Positions 8,636 through 17,381 of a stretch of DNA of 64,000 bases are shown piece by piece. The DNA is from Mycetocola miduiensis (GTDB taxonomy: Bacteria > Actinomycetota > Actinomycetes > Actinomycetales > Microbacteriaceae). Within the stretch, counting starts at the first letter, position 1. Each line of letters begins with the position of its first letter. The stretch covers positions 188,550 through 252,549 of the forward strand of contig NZ_FOVM01000002.1 of assembly GCF_900115155.1 (NCBI RefSeq), read 5' to 3'. Made by a program: the position numbers and the translations under genes. The notes below the pieces were generated by a model, which saw only the letters and a program-made list of their open reading frames with translations, was not told where the DNA came from and did no database searches.

Positions 8636-9298
8636 ATGAATCACCTGAGGAAGCTCCTGCGCGACGCGCTGCCGGCATCCGCCCGGCCCGTATCGGCGAG
8701 ACGTAGAAGGATGCCACTCCGGCCGCTGGTCATTCTCGGCATCGCTGTTCCCGCCCTGGTCGGAATCGCCGCCCTGCCAGCGCATGGCATCGTGACGCCG
8801 CTCGTCAAGGCCGAAGAGGTGGCTCCCGCCCAACTCAATGCGGGCCCGGCAACGAACGGCGGCAACTACATGCACGACGCCAACGCGCCCTGGATCCGGC
8901 CGGTGACCGCCAAAGTGACGTCCCCGTACGGCCCACGTCGGGTCATCTGCAACACCGTCGGATGCTCGAACACCTTCCATGACGGCGTCGACTTCGGATC
9001 CGCCTGCGGCACTCCGATCAAAGCGATCTCGCCCGGGCGGGTGACGTTCTCCGGCAACGCAGGATCATTCGGTGAGCGCGTCATCATCGACCACGGCAGC
9101 GGCGTGGAATCCCTCTACGGCCACGCACAGACCGGGTCTCAGAAGGTGTCAGTCGGCGATCTGGTCAAGGCCGGGACCATTATCGCGAACGTCGGTGCAA
9201 CCGGTGTCGTGACGGGCTGCCACCTCGATCTGAAGATCCGGATCAGCGTTTACATCGACCCGGGTCCCTTCCTGGCGGCGCGGGGCATCGCTCTCTGA
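8636..9298 (+). CDS. M23-family (LytM-like) peptidase homologue with altered HxH motif
   Basis: A 220-residue protein with a basic N-terminus, one hydrophobic segment (about 27-48, signal or anchor) and an M23 domain (about 92-210). VTSPYGPRR, HDGVDFG (His115, Asp119) and LYGH (His163) match the zinc site of LytM-type endopeptidases that cut peptidoglycan cross-bridges. The usual second motif HxH reads His196-Leu-Asp198, so the canonical third zinc ligand is Asp instead of His. It may still bind zinc, or be a non-catalytic activator like EnvC/NlpD. Two cysteine pairs (105/110, 125/195) could form disulfides outside the cell. ATG 8636 is followed by the typical positively charged start. Confidence 0.85.
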   Translation: MNHLRKLLRDALPASARPVSARRRRMPLRPLVILGIAVPALVGIAALPAHGIVTPLVKAEEVAPAQLNAGPATNGGNYMHDANAPWIRPVTAKVTSPYGPRRVICNTVGCSNTFHDGVDFGSACGTPIKAISPGRVTFSGNAGSFGERVIIDHGSGVESLYGHAQTGSQKVSVGDLVKAGTIIANVGATGVVTGCHLDLKIRISVYIDPGPFLAARGIAL

Positions 9299-9349
9299 CC
9301 CCCGGCTCATCTAAAGGCCGGCAGAGCCCCGACCTGCGACATCACCCGC

Positions 9350-9398
9350 TCCGGACCGGTTCACCCGGCATGCCGGGTGAATCCGTTCGGAACGAGTG
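9350..9398. repeat. Dispersed palindromic repeat, copy A
   Basis: Contains a perfect 22-bp palindrome at 9360-9381 (half-site TTCACCCGGCA). The element lies between two convergent genes and resembles the units at 29888 and 32421, sharing TCCGG, GGTTCAC, GTGA and CGTxCG in the same order. It could act as a bidirectional terminator or be a REP-like repeat. Confidence 0.6.
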
Positions 9399-9418
9399 AG
9401 TTGGCGGTACCGCCCGGC

Positions 9419-11683
9419 TCAGTCCTCGTCGTCGGCCTCGCGCGCCTCCGCTGCTGCTTCCTCCTCAGCGGCGTCCCGGCCAAGCAGGCACAACCCCGCG
9501 TACGGCTCCAGCCTCACGGTGAAGCTCTGGAGGTCGTCGACCCGCCCGACTTCTTCTCCCGTTCGAGCGTCGTACACAGTGCGGCGCGGTGTCAGCGCCG
9601 ATGACCGCACCGTTCCTTCGATCGTTTCGCCGGTGAAGTTGAGGACCGTCACCTGGATGGGCGCGTCCTCCTTTGAGTCATCGCCCTCATCGAGCCGGTG
9701 CACCATCACGAGCATGCCCTGGTGCGCGACGTCCGGAATGTCGAGTTGGGTTCCGACGTCGAGGCCCAGGGTGGAGCGGATCGACAGGATCTCCGAAACC
9801 TGGCTGGCGAAGGAGTCCTGACGCCCGAGCTGATCCGGCAGTGAGCCGTACAGGGAGCGGCCCCGCGGCATCCCCGAGCTCGACATGACGGCCTCCGTGT
9901 CGACGTCCATGAGGTCGTGCGCGCCCCGGTGAACCCACCGCGTGTCGCCCTCGGCGATCAGTTCGCGCACCTCGCTCGCCGGCAGGGGGAGCATTCCGAG
10001 GAGATCCCACGCCGACAAAGCGAAGACACCGGGCTGCCACGCGTTGAACATCACGAGCAGCAAGTGCGCGCGCTGGATGTCGTCGATGTGGTCGTCGGCG
10101 ATGTCGTCGAGGGTGGTCAGCCCCTGGCTGGCGGCGATGACGGATGCCGTGGTGCACGCGATCCCGTTGGTCGTGAACACGAGGTTGTAGTCGGCTGCTT
10201 CTCCGGTGAGCTTCTCGAGCAGGTCGGCCCTGATGGTCTCGGCGAGCTGCGCTCCCGTCATCTCCTCATCCCGGAACGGGTACAGGTCCGCTCGGTGAAG
10301 TGTCGCCCAATGCACGAGCTCGTAGGTGAGCTCGTCATGGTTCTGCAGCGCGTGGACGAGGCCCACCGGCTGCACCCCTGTGGACAGCGAGGTGCGCAGA
10401 GTCAGCCTCAGGAACTCGGTGTCCCCCATCGCGAGCGCGTGCTGATAGGCGGGCCGGTTGATGAAGTCGTACGACAGGTCCGCGCCGACCCGGCCTGTGT
10501 CCCGGATGTCCTCGACGGTGAGGTTGAGCTCCTGGAAGGAGAAACCTCCGACCTTGCGGACCATGCCGGCAATCAGGTGGTTGGCCGCTTCGGAGAGCGG
10601 GTGGCCTTCTGACCAGGCCGGCGTTCCCTCTGCGCTCTTCTCGACACCGAGGAACCCGTTCGCATCGAGCCGGAGGGCACTCGAGCCCAGATCTCCGAGG
10701 GAGTGCAGGGCGTCGCCGATCACGAGTCTCATGCCCGCGAACGTCGGATCGAGCCAGTTGATCGACGGTTGGCCCTGCTTGAAGTAGTGCAGGTACACCC
10801 AGCGCCGGGTCCTGCCGTCGGCGCCGAGAACGGGCGCCGTCACGCTCCAGTTGGTCTCCTTCGTGCCGGGGGAGTAGAAGATGACCCGCTGCAGCTGCCC
10901 GATGATGTAGCCGAGGTCCGCGAGCCGTTCTTCGGTCGCCGCATCGAGGTTGACGGAATCCCGGTTGTCGGGGACGGGCGGCAGTTCATGCCAGTCCTCC
11001 TCGGGAATCTCGATCATGTGATAGATCCCGGGGTAGTCCTTGTAGCCCATCTCCGCGAGCCGGAAGTCGGCCCCCTTACCCGTGTGGCCTGGGACGATGT
11101 CGTCGATGACGCTGCCGCCGTGACGGTCCGCGACATCCGACAGTTGACGGAACTCGTCGTCGGACCCGAACGCCGGGTCGATCTGCGTGCTGATCCTGTC
11201 GAAGTGCCCGTCGACGCTCGCGGTGCTGCTCCAGCCGGTGATACCACCGGCCAGCTTCACCGGCCCGGTGTGCACGGCCGTGATCCCGATTCTCTGGAAC
11301 GCCTCCCAGAGCGCATCGTCACCGAGCGCGGCGAGGTAGGAGTGGCCGGGTGCGGTGATGAGCGAGATCGGGTACGCGGTGAACCACACCGATGCGGTGC
11401 GGATCGCACGCCGGGCGTCCGGCCGGGCGTACGGGTGCCGCCACATGCTCGGCTGGCCCGAAAGCCCCCGCCCGAGCACTTCAGCGTCCCGCAGCATCGA
11501 CTGTCGGGTGAGCCATTCGATGTACGACGGATTCGACGCGTCGGCAGATCGTGGATCCGAGAACGACCGGCGGATATTACTTGCCCGCAGGTTGGATCGC
11601 GGCCTGAGGCGCTTCGGCCGGGCCGGGTAGAGATCCTCGTCGTACGTGATTTCGATCGGCTCGATCTCGGGTTCGTCAGTCAT
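9419..11683 (-). CDS. GH13 alpha-amylase-family enzyme, trehalose-synthase-like
   Basis: A 754-residue protein with a GH13 barrel. Catalytic elements are visible: nucleophile Asp340 in LRLDAN, acid/base Glu385 in SFQELN, and the transition-state Asp450 in [10 protein letters not shown], a motif close to that of TreS (maltose/trehalose interconversion). The first conserved block reads DIVPGHTG where most GH13 enzymes have an Asn before the His. The roughly 60-residue N-terminal extension is basic and the last 30 residues are strongly acidic ([16 protein letters not shown]). ATG 11683 is preceded by AAAGGAG; the frame is open further upstream but without family similarity. No signal peptide. 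Substrate could be maltose, trehalose, sucrose or a glucosylglycerol-type compound; subfamily not assigned. Confidence 0.85.
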   Translation of the reverse strand: MTDEPEIEPIEITYDEDLYPARPKRLRPRSNLRASNIRRSFSDPRSADASNPSYIEWLTRQSMLRDAEVLGRGLSGQPSMWRHPYARPDARRAIRTASVWFTAYPISLITAPGHSYLAALGDDALWEAFQRIGITAVHTGPVKLAGGITGWSSTASVDGHFDRISTQIDPAFGSDDEFRQLSDVADRHGGSVIDDIVPGHTGKGADFRLAEMGYKDYPGIYHMIEIPEEDWHELPPVPDNRDSVNLDAATEERLADLGYIIGQLQRVIFYSPGTKETNWSVTAPVLGADGRTRRWVYLHYFKQGQPSINWLDPTFAGMRLVIGDALHSLGDLGSSALRLDANGFLGVEKSAEGTPAWSEGHPLSEAANHLIAGMVRKVGGFSFQELNLTVEDIRDTGRVGADLSYDFINRPAYQHALAMGDTEFLRLTLRTSLSTGVQPVGLVHALQNHDELTYELVHWATLHRADLYPFRDEEMTGAQLAETIRADLLEKLTGEAADYNLVFTTNGIACTTASVIAASQGLTTLDDIADDHIDDIQRAHLLLVMFNAWQPGVFALSAWDLLGMLPLPASEVRELIAEGDTRWVHRGAHDLMDVDTEAVMSSSGMPRGRSLYGSLPDQLGRQDSFASQVSEILSIRSTLGLDVGTQLDIPDVAHQGMLVMVHRLDEGDDSKEDAPIQVTVLNFTGETIEGTVRSSALTPRRTVYDARTGEEVGRVDDLQSFTVRLEPYAGLCLLGRDAAEEEAAAEAREADDED

Positions 11684-11736
11684 CCTGTCGCGCTCCTTTG
11701 TTCCGATCCGCGCGGGAAACCATCGAAAACTCCCGC

Positions 11737-11753
11737 ACTCGGTAGCACCGAGT
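11737..11753. promoter_or_regulatory. Inverted repeat upstream of the GH13 gene, possible operator
   Basis: ACTCGGT-AGC-ACCGAGT is a perfect 7-bp inverted repeat 54 bp upstream of the GH13 start. A second short palindrome, TACCGAACGGTA, follows at 11769-11780. Both are placed where a regulator of the minus-strand gene could bind; no regulator gene is adjacent. Nothing else is recognisable in 11684-11939. Confidence 0.35.
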
Positions 11754-11939
11754 ATGCCCCGGAAAAGGTACCGAACGGTAAAGGAACAGGAACCTTGGTG
11801 TGGTGAGCCTTTTTGGTGTAACGGCGCGACGGCGCTGCGGACGCCCTGCGCCACCCGCGTCGGATATGGTTCATTCCAGTGCCCGAGCTCGGTCCAGTCG
11901 CGCACGGGAAACTCCGCCACAGTGATGACAGTGATGTGA

Positions 11940-12134
11940 CGCGGCTACGAAGACGGGACGCGTGCGACGACAGCGACGGCGAACGCTGTTCCCGGCATCG
12001 GTCTCGGTCTCGTCATCACGAAGGCAATCGTGCGGGCGCACGGAGGGGAACTCGACGTGGCGAGCGTGGAAGGGGAGGGGACGGTGTTCACGCTCCGGTT
12101 GCCGCAAAACGCGCCAACCGCCCCCGCGAACTAG
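11940..12134 (+). pseudogene. Remnant of a sensor histidine kinase (C-terminal ATPase end only)
   Basis: The plus frame from 11940 to the TAG at 12132-12134 encodes about 64 residues that include GIGLGLVITKAIVRAHGG and GEGTVFTLRLP, the G2 box and last strand of a GHKL histidine-kinase ATPase domain. It is preceded by an in-frame TGA at 11937-11939 and has no start codon, dimerisation domain or N, G1 and F boxes. It is thus a 5'-truncated relic, not a functional gene. Its stop overlaps the last bases of the convergent MBL-fold gene. Confidence 0.8.
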
Positions 12135-12769
12135 ACGTCGAGCGTCCCCCCGGGTTCGAGCGCGAAGAACTCGCCACCGTTCTGCTCGGTCGCCCATTTG
12201 ATCCGGGTGTTGGACAGGTCCTTCCCGGCCTTCGAGAGAGTCATCTCGTGGGTGGGAAAGCTCCGCCGCGGTTTCACGGCGAGCACGTAGTCCATGACGT
12301 CACCGATCTTCAGCCAGGGGGCGCCCGCCGGAACGGCCTGGACATCGACGTCCACGCCCTCCGGAATCGTGTAAGAATCTCCGCCGTAGTAAACAGACCC
12401 ATTCACGAGGACGCCCACATTGTCGACGACGGGGATCGACTGGTGGATGAGCGCATGCTTCTCACCGAAGAACCGCAGCGTGAACGGCCCGACCTCGATT
12501 TCATCGCCGGCTGCCACCACCTCAACCGGCAGCGTGCCAGCGGCTGCTGCGACGCCAGCAGGTCCGAAGATGCGGGTGTCGGTGTTCTTCGCAAGGATGC
12601 GCTCGATCTGCTCAGGGGTCCAATGGTCGGGGTGCTCATGGGTGATCACGACGGCGACGGTCTGGGCCGCCTCGGTGATCGCCGTGGTGAACGAGCCGGG
12701 GTCGAGGAAGAGCTTCTTGCCGGAGTCTTCGAGGATCAGGGACGCGTGTTCGAGCTTGGTCAGTCGCAT
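12131..12769 (-). CDS. MBL-fold metal-dependent hydrolase
   Basis: A 212-residue metallo-beta-lactamase-fold protein: start MRLTKLEHAS, then the metal-binding HxHxDH motif as THEHPDHW, and YYGGDSYTIP and FPTHEM for the later ligands. It resembles the L-ascorbate-6-phosphate-lactonase/UPF0173-like group of small hydrolases. Cytoplasmic, no signal peptide. ATG at 12769 was chosen; no clear ribosome site precedes it. The gene stands alone between two decayed genes, so context gives no clue to its substrate. Confidence 0.85.
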   Translation of the reverse strand: MRLTKLEHASLILEDSGKKLFLDPGSFTTAITEAAQTVAVVITHEHPDHWTPEQIERILAKNTDTRIFGPAGVAAAAGTLPVEVVAAGDEIEVGPFTLRFFGEKHALIHQSIPVVDNVGVLVNGSVYYGGDSYTIPEGVDVDVQAVPAGAPWLKIGDVMDYVLAVKPRRSFPTHEMTLSKAGKDLSNTRIKWATEQNGGEFFALEPGGTLDV

Positions 12770-12833
12770 ACACCGAGCTAATACCCTCCGCCCGGTGCAT
12801 TCAAGCGGACGCGCAGCGCTGCCATACTGTGCA

Positions 12834-13162
12834 ATGGGCATCGTTCCCCACGCCCGCTGGAAGACGGGATGCTTGACCTGTTCACCGTGGCGCCGGTCGG
12901 GCGGCTACGGCTGCTGCGGTTGCTCCCGAAAGTATTCTCCGGCGCGCATACAGGGCTGGATGTGGTGTCGTTCCGGCCGCTCCGCAGCATCCGAATCGAT
13001 GCGCCAGGCATGGTGGCGTACGCCGATGGTGAGCGCATCGGGCCTCTTCCGATCGACGTCGAGGTGCTTCCCGCGCTCTGGGCGTGCTCGCCCCGCGCTG
13101 ATTTGATCGGCGCGGATTCGTGTGCCATACTCAAACACGTTGTTTCCGGCCCCATCGTTTAG
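12834..13162 (+). pseudogene. Remnant of a diacylglycerol/lipid kinase gene (C-terminal part)
   Basis: Frame +2 from the ATG at 12869 reads DGMLDLFTVAPV, LLPKVFSG, SIRIDAPG, AYADGERIG and PIDVEVLP, the C-terminal half of the LCB5/YegS diacylglycerol-kinase family. The N-terminal catalytic domain is missing. Just upstream the adjacent frame reads GIVPHARWKTG, which fits the residues that should precede DGMLDLF, pointing to a small frameshift near 12865. The frame runs into tRNA-Glu. A relic rather than a 97-residue gene is the best reading. Confidence 0.7.
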
Positions 13163-13220
13163 CGGCCTAGGACACCGCCCTCTCACGGCGGCAGCACGGG
13201 TTCAAATCCCGTTGGGGTCA
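13148..13220 (+). tRNA. tRNA-Glu (CTC anticodon)
   Basis: A 73-nt cloverleaf. The acceptor stem GGCCCCA pairs with TGGGGTC (one G-U), discriminator base A73. The anticodon stem is CCGCC/GGCGG at 13175-13179 and 13187-13191 with loop CTCTCAC, anticodon CTC (13182-13184). The T arm holds GGTTCAAATCC. No CCA is encoded. It reads GAG, the dominant Glu codon in this GC-rich genome. Confidence 0.95.
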
Positions 13221-13230
13221 CAACTCACAA

Positions 13231-13268
13231 AAACCCTCGCACCAGGTCTCCTGTTGCGAGGGTTTCGT
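13231..13268. terminator. Rho-independent-type terminator after tRNA-Glu
   Basis: A perfect 11-bp stem, AAACCCTCGCA (13231-13241) with TGCGAGGGTTT (13255-13265), 13-nt loop, starting 10 nt after the tRNA. Symmetric A and T ends allow use in both directions. Confidence 0.85.
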
Positions 13269-13406
13269 GCTTTAACCCGACATCGGTCGTGAAGCTTTTC
13301 GCAGCTTCTGCGCCCGAAAGTTGCGAATGTGTAAATCCCGCGCATTGCGAACGAATAACCGTCACCTCCTGCACCCTCCTGTGCTAGTAAAGGAACACAC
13401 CAAGCA

Positions 13407-13420
13407 CTGCGACGTCGCAG
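13407..13420. promoter_or_regulatory. 14-bp perfect palindrome upstream of the peptide-ABC operon
   Basis: CTGCGACGTCGCAG lies 50 bp before the binding-protein start, between a possible CTAGTA -10 at 13383-13388 and the ribosome site GAAGGGGAG. Position and symmetry suggest an operator; the cognate regulator is not in the window. Confidence 0.4.
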
Positions 13421-13469
13421 CATTCCCTGCACGTCCTCTGTCCGAACATTCACAGAAGGGGAGTCGGAT

Positions 13470-15104
13470 ATGGCATCCGCATCCACCAACGGCAGGCGAA
13501 TCGCAACGGTCACCGCAGTTTTCGCCGTAACAGCTCTTGCAATCTCCGGCTGCGCAGGCACGTCTGGCGGCGAGGACGACTCGTCGAACGGGAACGCGAA
13601 GTCGATCACCATCGGTACGACAGACAAGGTCACGACTCTCGACCCGGCTGGCTCATACGACAACGGCTCGTTCGCCGTCATGAATCAGGTGTTCCCGTTC
13701 CTGATGAACACCCCCTATGGCAGCCCGGACGTCGAGCCGGACATCGCCGAGTCGGCCGAGTTCACAACTCCGACGCAGTACACCGTCACGCTCAAGAAGG
13801 GACTGACCTGGGCCAACGGCAATGAACTCACGTCGTCCGATGTGAAGTTCTCATTCGACCGCCAACTGGCGATCGCCGACGCCAACGGACCGTCTGCGCT
13901 TCTCTACAACCTCGAGAGCGTCGAGACACCAGACGAACTCACCGCCGTGTTCAACCTCAAGCAGGAGAACGACCAGGTCTTCGCTCAGATCCTGTCGAGC
14001 CCGGCCGGTCCCATCGTCGACGAAGAGGTCTTCTCCGCCGACGCGGTAACGCCGGATAAGGAGATCGTCGACGGCAAAGCCTTCGCCGGTCAGTACACGA
14101 TCGCGAGCTACGACTTCAACAACCTGGTCTCCTACAAGGCCAACCCTGACTACCAGGGACTGCTGGGCAACGCGGAGACGGCAACGGTCAACGTCAAGTA
14201 CTTCGCCGAATCGTCGAACCTCAAGCTCGCCGTTCAGGAGGGCGACATCGATGTGGCCCACCGCAGCCTCAGCGCCACCGACATCGCTGACCTTGAGGGC
14301 AACGACGACGTGAAGGTCCACAAGGGGCCCGGTGGAGAGATCCGCTACATCGTTTTCAACTTCAACACCCAGCCGTTCGGCGCGACGACCGCGGAGGCGG
14401 ACCCGGCCAAGGCCCTCGCTGTGCGACAGGCGGTCGCAGATCTCATCGACCGTGAAGAGATCGCCAAAGAGGTGTACAAGGGCACATACACCCCGCTGTA
14501 TTCCTTCATGCCGGAAGGACTCACCGGCGCCACAACAGTCCTCAAGGACCTCTACGGCGACGGAAACGGGGCACCGTCAGAACAGAAGGCCGCCGAGCGG
14601 CTCAGGGCGGCAGGAATCACGACCCCGGTCGTGCTGAACCTGCAGTACTCGAACGACCACTACGGGCCGTCATCGGGAGATGAGTACGCGCTCATCAAGT
14701 CGCAGCTCGAGGAATCTGGACTGTTCACGGTGAACCTGCAGACGACCGAGTGGGTTCAGTACTCCAAGGACCGCTCCAGCGACGTCTACCCGGCGTACCA
14801 GCTGGGTTGGTTCCCGGACTACTCAGACGGTGACAACTACCTCACGCCGTTCTTCCTGATCAAGAACTTCCTCGCGAACCACTACGAGAACCAGGAAGTC
14901 AACGACCTCATCCTCCAGCAGGCCTCGATCGTCGACCCTGACGAGCGTGCGGCCGCGTTCGAAGAGATTCAGGCGATGGTCGCGGAGGACCTCTCGACGG
15001 TTCCGTACCTGCAGGGAGCACAGGTCGCCGTTGCCGGCGCCGGCGTCGACGGGGTCACCCTCGACGCGTCGTTCAAGTTCCGTTATGCACCACTGAGCAA
15101 GTAG
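13470..15104 (+). CDS. Peptide/nickel-type ABC transporter substrate-binding lipoprotein
   Basis: A 544-residue family 5 solute-binding protein (OppA/DppA type). Lipobox AISGC with Cys28 anchors it outside the membrane; the mature part starts with SITIGTTDKVTTLDP, and the family signature region LTWANGNELTSSDVKFSFDR follows. ATG at 13470 has GAAGGGGAG upstream. It heads a five-gene run with two permeases and a fused double ATPase, so the importer is complete. Ligands in this family range from oligopeptides to sugars; none can be assigned. A strong hairpin separates it from the permease genes. Confidence 0.92.
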   Translation: MASASTNGRRIATVTAVFAVTALAISGCAGTSGGEDDSSNGNAKSITIGTTDKVTTLDPAGSYDNGSFAVMNQVFPFLMNTPYGSPDVEPDIAESAEFTTPTQYTVTLKKGLTWANGNELTSSDVKFSFDRQLAIADANGPSALLYNLESVETPDELTAVFNLKQENDQVFAQILSSPAGPIVDEEVFSADAVTPDKEIVDGKAFAGQYTIASYDFNNLVSYKANPDYQGLLGNAETATVNVKYFAESSNLKLAVQEGDIDVAHRSLSATDIADLEGNDDVKVHKGPGGEIRYIVFNFNTQPFGATTAEADPAKALAVRQAVADLIDREEIAKEVYKGTYTPLYSFMPEGLTGATTVLKDLYGDGNGAPSEQKAAERLRAAGITTPVVLNLQYSNDHYGPSSGDEYALIKSQLEESGLFTVNLQTTEWVQYSKDRSSDVYPAYQLGWFPDYSDGDNYLTPFFLIKNFLANHYENQEVNDLILQQASIVDPDERAAAFEEIQAMVAEDLSTVPYLQGAQVAVAGAGVDGVTLDASFKFRYAPLSK

Positions 15105-15150
15105 GCATCCGGCCGGTACGGTTGCCGGCATACCTCGGTATCCTCCTGCG

Positions 15151-15191
15151 GGGCGGCCGGTCCACGGACCGGTCGCCCTGCACCCTCTTTT
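15151..15191 (+). terminator. Intra-operon hairpin between binding-protein and permease genes
   Basis: GGGCGGCCGGTCC (15151-15163) pairs with GGACCGGTCGCCC (15166-15178) apart from one G-U, followed after 9 nt by TTTT (15188-15191). Such partial terminators commonly keep binding-protein mRNA more abundant than permease mRNA. Confidence 0.65.
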
Positions 15192-15255
15192 GTGATTGGC
15201 AGGTCGACCCCTGAGTTCCCTCACACTCCCGGCGAACGGGAGCCCGACCCCGGCG

Positions 15256-16314
15256 ATGAAGCCCGCTCCCTCGCGCTCGCGCAAACGGCTGGGCGGCAAC
15301 CTCTGGCGCTACCTCATCATCCGTTTCCTCCTGATCTTCCCCACGATCTTCATCCTGGTGACCCTCGTGTTCGTCCTCATGCGGACAACCGGGGACCCGA
15401 TCACTGCAGCGCTCGGCGACCGGCTGAGCGCCGACCAGTTGGCTGAGCGGATCGCTGCCGCCGGCTACGACCGGCCGATCTTCGTCCAATATTTCGAGTA
15501 CCTCGGGCAGGTCTTCACAGGAGACTTCGGCACGACGCTCAGCGACAACCGACCGGTGATCGAGGTGCTGTTCGTCTACGGTGCCGCAACCCTTGAGCTC
15601 GCGTTCTATGCCCTCGTTGTCGCCTTTGCTGTCGGGGTTCCGCTCGGCATGGTTGCGGCGTACTTCCGTGACAAAGTTCCGGATGCCTTCCTCCGGGTTT
15701 TCGCGATCATCTTCTACGCCGTTCCGGTCTATTTCGCCGGCATGCTCATGAAGCTCGTGTTCTCGGTCTGGCTGAAAGTGCTCCCTGTCTCCGGCCGAGG
15801 CACCACCAACACCGAGCTGGAGATGCAACTGCTCGAGGGAAAGACGGGTATCTACCTGTGGGACGCACTGCGCATCGGTGACCCCGGGATCCTCGGGGAC
15901 GTCCTGTCGCACGCCGTCCTGCCCGGCCTGACCCTCGGGCTGCTCACGGCAGGAATCTTCCTCCGGCTCGTCCGGACCAATGTCATCGGCACGTTGGCCA
16001 CCGACTACGTCGACGCGGCAAGGTCGCGCGGGGTGAGCGAATACCAGCTCGTCCGGAAGCATGCGTACCGTCCGGCTCTCATCCCGATCATCACCGTCAT
16101 GGGTCTCCAGATCGCCCTCCTCCTCGGCGGCGCCGTCCTGACCGAGACGACGTTCGAGTGGAAGGGACTCGGGTTCCAGCTCACCGAATACCTGCAGGCG
16201 CGTGACTTCGTCGCCGTGCAGGGCATCGTGGTGCTCCTCGCCGTGATCGTTGCCGTCACCAACTTCATCGTCGACGTGATCGCGGTGCTTATCGACCCCC
16301 GAGTGAGGTACTGA
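15256..16314 (+). CDS. Peptide-type ABC transporter permease (DppB type)
   Basis: A 352-residue permease. The N-terminal helix IIRFLLIFPTIFILVTLVFVLMR is followed by the large external loop of DppB/OppB proteins and a binding-protein-dependent transport domain (about 120-345) with the cytoplasmic loop TDYVDAARSRGVSEYQLVRK. I prefer the ATG at 15256; a TTG at 15196 would add 20 residues and neither has a good ribosome site. It pairs with the DppC-type subunit 2 bp downstream. Confidence 0.92.
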   Translation: MKPAPSRSRKRLGGNLWRYLIIRFLLIFPTIFILVTLVFVLMRTTGDPITAALGDRLSADQLAERIAAAGYDRPIFVQYFEYLGQVFTGDFGTTLSDNRPVIEVLFVYGAATLELAFYALVVAFAVGVPLGMVAAYFRDKVPDAFLRVFAIIFYAVPVYFAGMLMKLVFSVWLKVLPVSGRGTTNTELEMQLLEGKTGIYLWDALRIGDPGILGDVLSHAVLPGLTLGLLTAGIFLRLVRTNVIGTLATDYVDAARSRGVSEYQLVRKHAYRPALIPIITVMGLQIALLLGGAVLTETTFEWKGLGFQLTEYLQARDFVAVQGIVVLLAVIVAVTNFIVDVIAVLIDPRVRY

Positions 16315-16316
16315 CC

Positions 16317-17381
16317 ATGGTGACCATCACTCAGACCACGACCCAGGGCCCGGGTCCGGCCCGCAAACAGGGCCGGTGGCGCCGGCTCCCAGTCGTCCAC
16401 CAGTTGCACCAGAGTGTCGGCATCCAGCGCGGAATGCTCGTCGCCGGGTTGGTCCTCACCGCTCTTTTCGTCCTGGCGGCGATTTTCGCTCCTCTCATCG
16501 CGCCGTACGGTTTCAGCCAGCTGCGCGACGAGGACGGGGCCTTCGGTGCTCAACAGCCGCCCAGTCCAGAGCACCTGTTCGGCACAACCGTTGGCGGCTA
16601 TGACGTGCTGTCGAGGGTCATCTGGGGAACCCAGACCGGGCTCGGCGTGATCGTCGTGGCCGTGCTGCTGTCGATTTTCGCCGGCGTGGCCCTCGGACTT
16701 GTGTCCGGCTACTTCGGTGGCTGGCTCGACCGGGTGCTCGTCGTGATCTGCGACGCCATCTACGCCTTCCCGACCCTGCTGCTCGCCATCGTCATGTCGA
16801 TCGCGATCTCCGGCGGACAATCGAGCCTGTGGGGCGGCATCCTCGCCGCGGCCATCTCGATCACCGTCGTCTTCATTCCGCAGTACTTCCGGGTGATCCG
16901 TGCGGAGACCGTGCGGATCAAATCCGAGGCGTACGTCGAGTCCGCGAAGGTCGTTGGAACGAGCAACCTTCGGATCATGTTCCGTCACGTCCTGAGGAAC
17001 GCGACGCGAACGCTCCCGCTGATCTTCACCCTCAATGCCTCGGAAGCAATCCTCACCCTGGCCGGCCTTGGCTTCCTCGGGTTCGGCATTGAGCCCACCT
17101 CTGCCGCGGAGTGGGGAGTGGACCTCAAAGCGGCGCTCTCCGACGTCTCGAGCGGAATCTGGTGGACGTCGATCCCACCAGGGCTCGCAATCCTCCTCAC
17201 CGTGCTCGGCGTGACTCTCGTCGGCGAGAGCCTCAACGACCTCGCCGACCCGCGACTCCGCGGTCGTCGTGCCGTCAGCGCCGCATCGGGGACCGTAGCC
17301 GAAACATCCGTCGTGCCCGGCGGCACGCTCAGCGCCGGCCCTGGCGGGCTCGCCGGGCTCGAGAACGAAGGACGACCATGA
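16317..17381 (+). CDS. Peptide-type ABC transporter permease (DppC type)
   Basis: A 354-residue permease with the OppC N-terminal domain (first helix about 38-62), then a five-helix transport domain with the loop SEAYVESAKVVGTSNLRIMF near residue 203. The last 40 residues are a hydrophilic Gly/Ala tail. ATG 16317 follows the dppB-type stop by 2 bp; the 3' end overlaps the ATPase start (ATGA). Confidence 0.92.
   Translation: MVTITQTTTQGPGPARKQGRWRRLPVVHQLHQSVGIQRGMLVAGLVLTALFVLAAIFAPLIAPYGFSQLRDEDGAFGAQQPPSPEHLFGTTVGGYDVLSRVIWGTQTGLGVIVVAVLLSIFAGVALGLVSGYFGGWLDRVLVVICDAIYAFPTLLLAIVMSIAISGGQSSLWGGILAAAISITVVFIPQYFRVIRAETVRIKSEAYVESAKVVGTSNLRIMFRHVLRNATRTLPLIFTLNASEAILTLAGLGFLGFGIEPTSAAEWGVDLKAALSDVSSGIWWTSIPPGLAILLTVLGVTLVGESLNDLADPRLRGRRAVSAASGTVAETSVVPGGTLSAGPGGLAGLENEGRP

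Noticed and set aside
11684-11920. 79-residue N-terminal extension of the GH13 protein
   Set aside because: ATG 11683 has AAAGGAG; the extension has no family similarity and passes through the probable control region.
13148-13220. tRNA-Glu 3' end as an occupied attachment site
   Set aside because: I saw no second copy of the GTTCAAATCCCGTTG segment and no integrase gene in the window, so no integrated element is claimed here.
13202-13681. Minus-strand frame across the peptide-ABC leader
   Set aside because: It covers the tRNA, its terminator and the signal peptide of the binding protein, with no recognisable domain.
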